Assembly: GCA_023213395.1 (NCBI GenBank)
Contig: CM041465.1
Location: 1,240,001 to 1,304,000 of the forward strand
Direction: 5' to 3'
From: Cycas panzhihuaensis
Taxonomy: Eukaryota; Cycadophyta
DNA length: 64,000 nucleotides
Shown: piece by piece, positions 12,648 through 22,684 of the stretch
Layout of the letters: each line of letters opens with the position of its first letter
Position numbering within the stretch: position 1 is the first letter of the stretch
The notes under the pieces: model-generated
Told to the model about the DNA's origin: nothing
Database searches by the model: none
What the model saw: the letters and a program-made list of their open reading frames with translations, nothing else
Program-made: the position numbers and the translations under genes

Positions 12648-13591
12648 TACCTGGTTGATCCTGCCAGTAGTCATATGCTTGTCTCAAAGATTAAGCCATG
12701 CATGTGTTAGTATGAACTATTTCAAACTGTGAAACTATGAATGGCTCATTAAATTAGTTATAGTTTATTTGATGATATTCCTATTACTTGGATAACCGTA
12801 GTAATTCTAGACTTAATAGGTGTACCAAATCATGACTTCTGGAAGGGACGCATTTATTAGATAAAAGGCCGATACGGGCTCTCATCCGGTGTGTTAGTGA
12901 TTCATGATAACTCGACGGATCGCATGGCCCTAGTGCCAGCGACGCTTTATTTAAATTTTTGCCCTATTAACTTTCGATGGTAGGATAGAGGCCTACCATG
13001 GTGGTGATAGGTGATGGATAATTAGGGTTCGATTCCAGAGAGGGAGCTTGAGAACAGCTACCACATCCAAGGAAGGTAGCAGGCATGCAAATTACCCAAT
13101 CCTCACATGGGGAGGTAGTGACAATAAATAACAATACTAGGCTCATCGAGTCTGGTAATTGGAATGAGTACAATTTAAATCCCTTAATAAGGATCCATTG
13201 GAGGGAAAGTCTTGTGCCAGCAGTCACAGTAATTCTAGCTCTAATAGCGTATATTTAAGTTGTTGCAGTTAAAAATTTCGTAATTGGATCTTGGGACGGT
13301 CTGACCGGTCTACCTTCCGGTGTGCATCAATCGTTTCATCCTTTTTACCGGTGGCATGTTCCTAGACTTAGTTGCCTAGGTTGTGGCTTTGCCGTTGTTA
13401 CTTTGAAAAAATTAGAGTGCTCAAGGCAAGCCTATGCTCTGAATACATTAGCTTAGAATAACACGATAGGATTTTGGTCCTATTATGTTGGCCTTTGAGA
13501 CCAGAGTAATGATTAATAGGGACAGCCGGGGGCATTCGTATTTCATTATCAGAGGTGAAATTCTTGGATTTATGAAAGATGAACCACTACA

Positions 13592-13643
<52 letters not shown>

Positions 13644-13760
13644 AAAGATGATCAGATACTATCCTAGTCTTAACCATAAATGATGCTGACTAGGGATCGG
13701 TGGATGTTGCTCTAAGGACTCCGCTGGCATCTTATGAGAAATCAAAGTTTTTGGGTTGTA

Positions 13761-13800
<40 letters not shown>

Positions 13801-13852
13801 TGGAAGGGCACCACCAAGAGTGGAGCCTGTGGCTTAATTTGACTCAACACGG

Positions 13853-13891
<39 letters not shown>

Positions 13892-14180
13892 TTGAGAACT
13901 CTTTCTTGATTCTATGGGTGGTGGTGCATGACCGTTCCTAGTTGGTGGAGTGATTTGTCTGGTTAATTCCATTAATGAATGAGACCTTAGCCTGCTAACT
14001 AGCTACGTAGAGGGTTTCCTTTATGGCCAGCTTCTTAGAGGGACTATGGCCATTCAGGCCATGGAATTTTGAGGCAATAACAGGTCTATGATGCCCTTAG
14101 ATGTTCTAGGCTACACGCACGCTACACTGATGTATTCAACGAGTCTATAACCTTAGCTGAGAGGTCTAGGTAATATGTTA

Positions 14181-14215
<35 letters not shown>

Positions 14216-14459
14216 ATTGATCTTCAACGAGGAATTCATAGTAAGTGAGAGTCATCAACACACGTTGACTACATCCCTATCCTTTGTACACACTGCCCGT
14301 CAGTCCTACCGATTGAATGATTCAGTGAAGTGTTCAGATCGTGGCGACGATGGTGGTTTGTTGCTGTCGATGTCGTGAGAAGTTTATTGAACCTTATTAT
14401 TTAGAGGAAGGAGAAGTCGTAATAAGGTTTCCATAGGTGAACCTACAGAAGGATCATTG
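12648..14459 (+). rRNA. 18S rRNA gene, decayed copy
   Basis: Small-subunit rRNA of the cytosolic ribosome. It starts at TACCTGGTTGATCCTGCCAG and ends at GGATCATTG, 1812 bp, close to the usual plant length of about 1.81 kb, so no large deletion. Near-invariant sites are altered, mostly as C-to-T or G-to-A: the decoding region reads ACACTGCCCGTC instead of ACACCGCCCGTC, and the 3' end reads GTAATAAGGTTTCCATAGG instead of GTAACAAGGTTTCCGTAGG. About ten differences lie in the first 140 bases. The pattern fits deamination of methylated cytosines in a silenced copy. The gene is recognised with certainty; its lack of function is inferred. Confidence 0.95.
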
Positions 14460-15126
14460 GCACCGGATACCATAGACAATGAGCAAACTTTTAGGTGGGG
14501 ACGTGATGGATTTTGGGCCCCTTAAAGGCATCATGTTCCTCATCATTTCTCTAGATGACTCTAATCAGTTGCGTGTAGTCCAGGTGTGGGAGGGGGCTGG
14601 AATAACCTTGTCGTTCTCTCGCAAAGAGGGATGTTAGGACACCAGACTCTGCCCGTCACCCGTCTTGCTTCTGCCGGGCTCGAGGATATATAGATCATAG
14701 CCCGAGGTCTGCAAGCGGGATGGTGAACTACATTTGTCATATCATCTATCCCATTAGGTTCGTCAAGAGGGTCAGACACCCCTCTGTCGCTTGCAGGAGG
14801 CCCCTGTCAGTAGTGGGCTTGGGGAACTGGAAGTGTGGCATGGATTATTTAATTGTGTTGGGTAATCAAGCCCTTCCCTCGCATTGTCTTGTCCCTATAA
14901 TGGTTTCGTATGACTCTCCCCCCCACCCCATGACTCCGAGTCGATGTACGGCTGCACCCTCTTAGGGAAGGGGCAGGGTTGTCTCGTTGCACGGTGGGTA
15001 TCGTTGGAGTGGGGTGGGCCAACAAACCAAAAGCACAGGGTACCTAGCATACCAAAGACTCAAGTTGCTACATGGACCCTCGATCCAGTGTTCTGTAGGG
15101 GCCCATGTGACGTATTTGTGGAAATG
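14460..15126 (+). other. Internal transcribed spacer 1 (ITS1)
   Basis: Spacer between 18S and 5.8S, about 667 bp. Angiosperm ITS1 is usually 200-300 bp, while gymnosperm ITS1 is typically longer than 600 bp, so the length points to a gymnosperm. I did not find the GGCCACCCTAG subrepeat motif known from Pinaceae. Confidence 0.85.
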
Positions 15127-15285
15127 AATGACTCTCGGCAACGGATATCTTAGCCCTTACCACGATGAAGAACGTAGAGAAATGCAATACTTAGTGTGAA
15201 TTGCAGAATTCCGTGAGTCATCTAGTCTTTGAATGCAAGTTGCGCTCGAGGCTTCGAATGAGGGCATGTCTGCCTGGGTGTCGCA
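15127..15285 (+). rRNA. 5.8S rRNA gene, decayed copy
   Basis: Large-subunit 5.8S rRNA, recognised from GACTCTCGGCAACGGATATC, GATGAAGAACGTAG and GTGAATTGCAGAAT in the right order and spacing; about 159 bp, as usual. Normally conserved CpG sites are changed: GTAGCGAAATGCGATAC reads GTAGAGAAATGCAATAC. So much change in the most conserved part of the ITS region is a standard sign of an rDNA pseudogene. Confidence 0.93.
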
Positions 15286-15528
15286 CACAATCAAATCGCC
15301 CCATTGCCTGCATGCAGGCTGTGGAGGGGAGTTAGTTGTCTGTGTCCCTTATGGTATCATCGGCTTAAGTAGATTGCATTCCTATTGTTGGGCATCAGCG
15401 AGCAGTGGTTCAGTTGGCTTGGTCAATCGATATGCGTACTGTAAGTGCATGGCACCCAGGGAAAGCCCCCTTGACTTGAGCACTGGGGAGGCTAAGGCTT
15501 CGTCCAGAGATCCTCTCATCCACGTCAT
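15286..15528 (+). other. Internal transcribed spacer 2 (ITS2)
   Basis: About 243 bp between 5.8S and 26S, a usual size for seed plants. The edges are set by the flanking rRNA genes. Confidence 0.85.
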
Positions 15529-15887
15529 GCGACCCCAGGTCAGTCGAGAGCACCCGCTGAGTTTAAGCATATCACTAAGCAGAGGAAAAGAAACTTACAA
15601 GGATTCCCCTAGTAAAAGTGAGCGAACCGGGAAGAGTCAAGCATGAAAATCAAGCGGCGGTGCCATCTGAATTGTAGCCTATAGAAGCATCTTCAGTAAT
15701 GGACCAGGCCCAAGTCCCCTGGAAGGGGGCACCTGAGAGGGTGAGAGCCCCGTTGGGTTTGGACCATGTTGCATCACAAGGCATTATCTGTGAGTCGGGT
15801 TGTTTGGGAATATAGCCCTAATCGGGTGGTAAATTTTGTCTAAGGCTAAATATGGGCAAGGGACCGATAGCGAATAAGTACCATGAT

Positions 15888-15930
<43 letters not shown>

Positions 15931-17726
15931 AAAATTGCTAGGAGGGAAGCAGATGGAGGTTGGTGATGCGGTCTGGTCGGATGCAGAATGGTGATCCCCA
16001 GTCTGCCGCTCAGCTCAGGGTGTGGACCATCGCTAGCTGTCGTGGTGACAAAAATGCATGCGGGAGACTGCGTGGAGTTTTGTTGTTGCGCCTCTTGGCA
16101 CCTGTGCACTTTTCATATTGGTCTGCGAGCTTTCCATCTGGCCCATCTTGAAACACGGACCAAGGAGTCTGACATGTGTATGAGTCTGCAGGTTCAGAAA
16201 CCCATTAGGCACAAGGAAGTTGACTGGCGAGATGCCCCTCAGGGGCGTGCACTGCCGGCCAACCCTAATCTTTTGTGAAGGGTTCGAGTGCAAGCATACC
16301 TGTTGGGACTCGAAAGATGGTGAACTATGCCTGAGAAGGGTGAAGCCAGAGGAAACTCTGGTGGAGGCCTGTAGCGATACTGACGTGCAAATCATTCATC
16401 TGACTTGGGTGTAGGGGCGAAAGACTAATCAAACTGTCTAGTAGCTAGTTTCCCTCAGGATAGCTAGAGCTCAGGTGCAAGTTTTATTAGGTAAAGCAAA
16501 TGATTAGAGCCATCAAGGGTGTAATGCCCTTGACCTATTCTCAAACTTTAAATAGGTAAGACGGTGTGCTTTCTGTGGCATAAGCGGAATCGGGAGCTCT
16601 AAGTGGGCCATTTTGGTAGCGAGGCGGTGATGCGAGATGAACTGAAAGTTGAGTTACAGTGTCAGAATGCATGCTAACTGAGATCCCACAAAGGGTGTTG
16701 GTTGATTAAGACAGCAAGACGGTGGTCATGGAAGTCAAAATCTGCTAAGGAGTGTGTAACAACTCACCTACCGAATCAACTAGCCCCGAAAAAGGATGGC
16801 GCTGAAACGCGAGACCTATACTCGGTCGTCGGGGTAAGTTCTTGGCCTTAGTGAGTAGGAGGATGCAGGGGTCATTAAGAAACCTTGGGCGCAGTGCAGG
16901 CGGGTGGCCCCATGCAGATCTTGGTGGTAGTAGCAAATATTCAAATGAGAACTTTGAAGACTGAAGTGGGGAAAGGTTCCATGTGAACAGCACTTGGATA
17001 TGGGTTAGTCAATCCTAAGAGATGGGGAAGCCCTGTGTGAAGGGTGCACTTTGCGTGTACATTGAAAGGGAATCAGGTTAATATTCTTGAACCAGGACGT
17101 GGCGGCGGATCACAACGTTAGGAAATTCGGAGAAGTCGGCGAGGGCCCTGGGAAGAGTTATCTTTTCTTTTTAACAGCCTGCCCACCCTGAAATCAGTTC
17201 ATCTGGAGATAGGGTCCAGCAGCTAGAAGAGCATCGCACATCCTGCAATGTCCGGTGTGCCTCTAGCAACCCTTGAAAATCTAGAGGATCAAGTATCGTT
17301 TAAGCCCGGCTGTACTCATAACTGTATCAGGTCTCCAAGGTGAGCAGCCTCTGGTCAATAGAACAATGTAGGTAAGGGAAGTTAGCAAAATGGATTTGTA
17401 ACCTCAGGAAAAGGATTGGCTTTGAGGGCTGTGCCTAGCGGTCTATACGTCGAGCTCATGGGCTATCGATGGTCTGCTCGAGCTGCTATCGCGGTGAGGC
17501 TAAGCCAGTGCATGTCAATCAGGTGATGGGCATAGAATGTCCCTTTAGGGGGGCTTTCCCTAGGCAGTGAACAGTTGACTCAGAACTGGTACAGACAAGG
17601 GGAATCCAACTATTTAATTAAAATAAAGCATTACGATGGTCCCAGTGGATGCTAACGTAATATGATTTCTGCCCAATGCTCTGAATGTTAAAGTGAAGAA
17701 ATTCAACCAAGCGCAGGTAAACGGCA

Positions 17727-17763
<37 letters not shown>

Positions 17764-18871
17764 TGTCATCTAATTAGTGATATGCATGAATGGATTAACG
17801 AGATTTCCACTATCCGTATCTACTATCTAGTGAAACCACAGCCAAGGGAATAGACCTGGCAAAATAAGCGGGGAAAGAAGACCTTTTTGAGCTTGACTCT
17901 AGTCTAACTTTGTGAAATGACTTGAGAGGTCTAGAATAAGTGGGAGTCATTTTGGGTGCAAGTGAAATACCACTACTTTTAATGTTATTTTACTTATTCT
18001 GTGAGGTGGAGGTGGGGCATTACCCCTATTTTTGGCCTTAAGGCATGTGCAGTCATGTCGATCTAGGTGGAAGACATTGTCAGGTGGGGAGTTTGGCTGG
18101 GGCGGCACATCTGTTAAAAGATAACGCACGTGTCCTAAGATAAGCTCAACGAGAACAGAAATATCATGTGGAACAAAAGAGTAAAAGCTCATTTGATTTT
18201 GATTTTCAATACGAATACAAACCGTGAAAGCGTGGCCTATCGATCCTTTAGATTTTCAGAATTTGAGGCTAGAGATGTCAAAAAAGTTACCACAGGGGTA
18301 ACTAGCTTGTGGCAGCCAAGAGTTCATAGCGACATTGCTTTTTGATCCTTAGATGTTGGCTCTTCCTATCATTGTGAAGCAGAATTTATTAAGTGTTGGA
18401 TTGTTCACCCACCAATAGGGAATGTGAGCTAGGTTTAGACCATCATGAGATAGGTTAGTTTTACCCTACTCATGAGTTACGTCGCAATAGTAATTCAACT
18501 TAGTACGAGAGGAACCATTGATTCACACAATTGGTCATCGCGCTTGGTTGAAAAGCTAGTGGCGCGAAGCTACCATATGTTGAATTATCACTAAATGCCT
18601 CTAAGTCAAAATCCACACTAGAGGTGGTGCCTGTCCCTCGTCGATTATTCTGCAACCTATAGTAGGGGTGCCATGGCGTTCCCAAGGGCTCGTGCCATTG
18701 GTGATCTCCGGCCGGCAGAATGCGTCAGTACGGAGTAGCTTTAAAATTCAATTATAAACAATCATCATGAAGAATCTTTTGTGGATAACTTAAATACACG
18801 ACGGGGTATTGTAAGTGGCAGAGTGGCCTTGCTACCATGATCCACTGAGATTCATCCCCTCGTCACCTCGA
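15529..18871 (+). rRNA. 26S (25S) rRNA gene, decayed copy
   Basis: Large-subunit rRNA. It begins at GCGACCCCAGGTCAG with CCGCTGAGTTTAAGCATATC just after, and ends after ACTGAGATTCATCCCCTCGT; about 3.34 kb, near the plant norm of about 3.39 kb. Landmarks include GTAACTATGACTCTCTTAAG near 17730 and the sarcin-ricin loop AGTACGAGAGGAACC near 18502. After this loop, TTGATTCGCACAATTGG reads TTGATTCACACAATTGG, again a CpG loss. Many other transitions are spread along the gene. The 3' end is set by comparison with remembered plant sequence and may be off by some tens of bases. Confidence 0.93.
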
Positions 18872-18939
18872 TTCAGGCCCCACCTTTCAGCTCTCCACTC
18901 TCGAGTCCAAGAAGAAGTGGGTCTCCTTAAATCTTTCGC

Positions 18940-19960
18940 AGCTTCTTTCTCGTGTCCATAATAGAGTGGGGTTTTCCCAACTCAATATCATCCAAGTCCA
19001 CAACAGAGTGGGCTTCCCACAACTCAATATCATCTAAGTCCACAATGAAGTGGGGTTTCCACAAATGAAGTGTAGAGCTTTCCACTAAGTCTGCAAATCG
19101 GGATTTCTGCAACTCAATATCGTCTAAGTCCATAATGAAGTGGGGTTTCTGTGAATGAAGTGTAGAGCTTTCCACCAAATTCGTAAGTCCAACAACAAAG
19201 TGGGGTTTCCACAAATGAAGGCTAGAGCATTCCATCATCTAAGTCTATAAAAAATGAAGTACAATTTCTGTGAATGAAGCGCAGAGCCTTCCACCGTCTA
19301 AGTCCATAGATGAAGTGGAGTTTCTGGGAATGAAATGCAGAGCTTTCCCTCGTCCAAGGCCATAAACGAAGAGGGGTTTCAACAAATCTTCCCGAAAGAA
19401 GTGTAGATTTCTTTATCTTCTCTACCGTAGAGCTCTTCATCATCCAAGCCCATAAACAAAGTGGGGTTTCTAGGAATGAAGTGCAAAGCTTTCTGTTGTC
19501 CAAGTCCACAAATGAGGTGGGGTTTTCGGGAATGAAGTGCAGAGCTTTCCATTGTCCAAGTCCACAAACGAGGTGGGGTTTCCGGGAATGAAGTGTAGAG
19601 CTTTCCATCGTCCAAGTCCATAAATGAAGTGGGGTTTCTAGGAATGAAATGCAGAGCTTTCTATTATCCAAGTCCATAAAGGGTGTGGGCTTTCTGCAAA
19701 TCTTCCAGAAAGAAGTACAGATTTCTTTAACTCTCTACCGTAGAGCTTTTCCTCGTCAAAGTCCAAAATTACTGATTGGGTTTACACAAATCTTCTAGAA
19801 TGAAGTGTGATTTTCTGTAGCTCTCTATTGTGGATCTTTTTATCATCCAAGTACATAAATGAAGTGGGGTTTCTACAAATCTTCCAAAGCTCTCTCACAC
19901 AAGTCCAGAAATTCCCTTTTTATCGTCCAAGTACATAAATGAGGTGAGGTTTCTGCTTGT
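18940..19960 (+). repeat. ~57-bp spacer subrepeats just after 26S
   Basis: Tandem copies of about 56-57 bp with GAATGAAGTGCAGAGCTTTC, a CATCGTCCAAGTCCA box and AAATGAAGTGGGGTTTC, clearest between 19480 and 19680. Outer copies are more diverged and mixed with slightly longer variants. Position directly after the 26S end could fit transcription-termination repeats, but nothing in the sequence proves it. Confidence 0.85.
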
Positions 19961-20672
19961 CCTGTACTGATGAACACCCCTCACCTGAGAAGAGGCTGGG
20001 TGGATACTCGAGGGAAATGCGTAGGCATTCATGGTTGTTGTGTCTGTCGTGTGTGTTTGTCACTTTTAGAGAAAATCTAGCAGCCCCCATCGTAAGAACC
20101 GCACAAATGCAAGCGCACGAGCTGGATTTTTCGTGGTACCACTCGTGCCTTTCGGTTGCGCTTGTCATGCTTAGATAGGTGAAATATTCTGTACAGACAA
20201 CTTATGCATGTCAAATGCACTTGTCACACTTAGACAAGTGAAATTTTCCATACCAGCACCTCCACTGAATTGAGCAGGTGGGGCAGTCTTTTGTCTGGGA
20301 CACGCATGTCTCTTCTTGATGGTTGCGTCCCGTTTTCCTTCAACTCCTAGTTTCTGTAAGCTGCCTATGTCCTGTTCAGACAAAAGGCACATCCCTTAAC
20401 GAAGACACCCCCATGACTGTTTATTTCCCTCATATGTCCATTTCTCCCGACCGCGGTTCCCTCGGCGTCTCATTTCTGTTAGCTAGCCATCTACGCCAGC
20501 AGACCTATTCCCTTAACCGCTCGTTTCCCTTAACAGTCATTCTTGAAGGCTGTCAAAAACTAAATCTAAATGTAGAATGGAGATCCAACTTTTATGGAAT
20601 TATCCACCAAGTTTACGCATGAAAACTACGTCCAAATGGATGACACAATCTCGAAGCAATGCCATCTCTGAT

Positions 20673-21123
20673 GAACTTCAATCATGCACCGTATGCAAAT
20701 AGATACAAGCTCTTAAAGGAATCCCTGAGGGCCATCATTCACATGTTAATTAAATAATCCTAAGATGTATTATTTTACAGAACTCATAAGCCATGGTCAT
20801 AACCATATTACAAGAAGGGGAGGCCCATAGCCACATTGTGAGCCATGAACAAACAATAATATCGATGCTCCCCCTTGATGTTAACTTCATTTCTTCAGAT
20901 ACCTAAACTATCCCAGAAAGCCTGAAATCTTTCACCTGCCGGTGGTTCGGTGAGAGATGTCAGCCAGTTGTTATTCCATCGGCACTTGCACATGATCTTT
21001 ATGATGCCTTTCTGATTCAATGATAGAATGAAGTGATGGTGCACCTCAACATATTCGGTGCGAGCTTGGTACACGGGATTCTTTGCAATCTTCAAGGTAC
21101 TCTAATTATCACAGTACTATACA
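20673..21123 (-). mobile_element. Truncated Ty1/copia retrotransposon remnant
   Basis: A 451-bp segment with no counterpart in the first spacer, where the matching site is near 885-890. Read on the minus strand it gives the end of a copia RNase H reading frame, a stop, the polypurine tract AAGGGGGAG (about 20868-20877) and then what should be the start of a 3' LTR of which about 190 bp remain. Both ends are truncated and I see no target duplication, so it may be a deletion remnant of a larger insertion, or the first unit may have lost it. Confidence 0.7.
20895..21095 (-). pseudogene. copia RNase H, C-terminal fragment
   Basis: About 66 codons remain. Residues IAKNPVYQARTEYVEVHHHF match the copia RNase H end (usual form AKNP-HARTKHIEVHHHFIRE), and the frame ends in GERFQAFWDSLGI, like the usual EKF-FR-KLGI terminus. 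In intact elements this domain removes RNA from the RNA/DNA hybrid during reverse transcription. The rest of pol is missing, so the fragment is inactive. The family call rests on the motif; I cannot name the copia lineage. Confidence 0.75.
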
Positions 21124-21616
21124 GTCGGTTCCAATTGCGGTAGTCCCATGTCCTACAGTATATGTTGGGAGTTGGTCTAGAGAAAGGACTGGTCTCGTAC
21201 CGGGAACCCTCCCAACCTAGGTCAGTGGGGTGAGCCACTGACCTAGGAGGATCTACCATTATGTTTACAGGAGGTAGAAAATGCTAGGAGGATCTACCAT
21301 ATGTCTACAGCATGCAGAAAATACTAGGCATTGGAATAACTGAAAGAGATAGGGCCAAATGGTATCAAACTTATATGAAATTTTGTGGAAAGGAAGAAGA
21401 CACATCCTGCTACATGTGTACAAAAGGTAGGGTTCAGAAAATATCATTTGATTAGATTTCAAGCCTTGCTTTGCAGAAAATTGATCCCATAGCCAACAAA
21501 AAAATAGCAAATACATACTATCATTAAATCAATGAAAATGTAGTCAAATGACATCCAAATGAGCTAAAAGTTTGAGGAAGGGAAGGGGACATGTGTTCCT
21601 ATATATGTACAAAACT

Positions 21617-22500
21617 TGAGCTGAATTGGAGTTTGTTAAGCCTAGGTACGAGCCACAATTTTTAAGAATTGCATGAAGGTGACTTGGACAACATGCATTC
21701 TGGTTGTTAGTGGTTATACTTGTATGATTGCCACTTGTTAAACATGCAATTTGGGTTTCTTTCTATAAATTAAGCCCTCTTGAGCTCATTTACATGTTTG
21801 GAGACCTGGTTCTTGAAGGTGAAAGTCATTTGACTTGGGAGTCATCCTTGGAGAAGCATTTTAGAGGGTTGGACTCCCCCTTATGGTATAATTGTATCAT
21901 CTATTCCTTGTAATTTGACCATTCTTTTGCTAGTTGTTTTCTCCACTATTAAATGGAAATTTTTATAGTTTAATAAAAGTATTACTCTTCATACTTACTT
22001 TTGGAGCAATGTCAAGTATAAATGATTTGGTGTAGAATTTCCTTTTATGGGCTCATTCTTATTTTGACGTTATTAGGATTTCTACACTATCTCCCAGGAT
22101 CTCAAGGAGAAAGGTTGATAGTTGACTTCTTCACCAATTAAGCTCTATTTTGGGATCATCCACCTCCCCAGGCACATGTTTGGATACCTTCGGTTATGGG
22201 TGGTCATTTCCTGAGTGGCTTGTTTCTACCGTCAGCCTAGACAAAAGATACGTCCTGCATCAGGAAACCTCCCAACCTAGGCTGGCAGTGCAGGCCTCTT
22301 CCCCAGGCACATGTAGAGATACCTTTGATTGCCATCCCCATTTCGTGAGACGCCTGCTTCTAGACCCCATCTAGCAAAACGACACATCCTGTATCGATAA
22401 ACCTCCCAACCCAAGTTGTTGGGCTGGGCGTCTTCCCCGTGCACATCCGTAGAGATGCATTTGGTTGCCGTTCTCGGTCTTCTGAGTAGCTCGTTTCTAG
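21617..22500 (+). repeat. Segment with ~135-bp repeats, mostly missing from the first spacer
   Basis: From about 21617 to 22346 the second spacer has some 730 bp that the first lacks. The first part is A/T-rich with no recognisable gene. From about 22155 there are about three copies of a ~135-bp unit: CCCCAGGCACATG near 22162, the same near 22297, and CCCCGTGCACATC near 22433. The first spacer has one (near 1468). Each copy has a core like GACACATCCTGTATCG followed by CCTCCCAACC. TGAG stands at both edges of the extra part, as expected for a deletion between short direct repeats in the first unit. Confidence 0.7.
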
Positions 22501-22679
22501 ACCCAGCCTCTGAGACTCTTTTCCCTAGGTGACGGTTTGCTTTGAAGTGAGCCTACTATTTTGCTTGTGGAGATGGGTTGAGTAGGTTGGATCACAAGTG
22601 AGGAATAGTTCCTCTAATTGTGCATTTTCCTCGGGTTTGCACTAATCAAGCCTTTTTTCGTATTGACCGAAAGCTCACA

Positions 22680-22684
22680 TCCCC
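22680..22684. other. Target site duplication, left side of element A
   Basis: TCCCC directly before the LTR, repeated at 53984-53988 directly after the other LTR. The uninterrupted site exists once in the first spacer at 1713-1717 (CACGTCCCCCTATCAAC). Confidence 0.9.

Larger units (their letters stand above)
18872..22684 (+). other. Second intergenic spacer, 5' part, up to element A
   Basis: Spacer following 26S. From 19790 it repeats the beginning of the window. It keeps the same order of blocks (57-bp repeats, the region with GAACACCCCTCACC, and so on) but has two extra segments: 20673-21123 (copia remnant) and about 21617-22346. It stops at 22684, where element A is inserted, and resumes at 53984. 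Confidence 0.9.

Noticed and set aside
15233-16414. Open frames of 120-137 codons within 5.8S, ITS2 and 26S
   Set aside because: They lie in clearly recognised rRNA genes.
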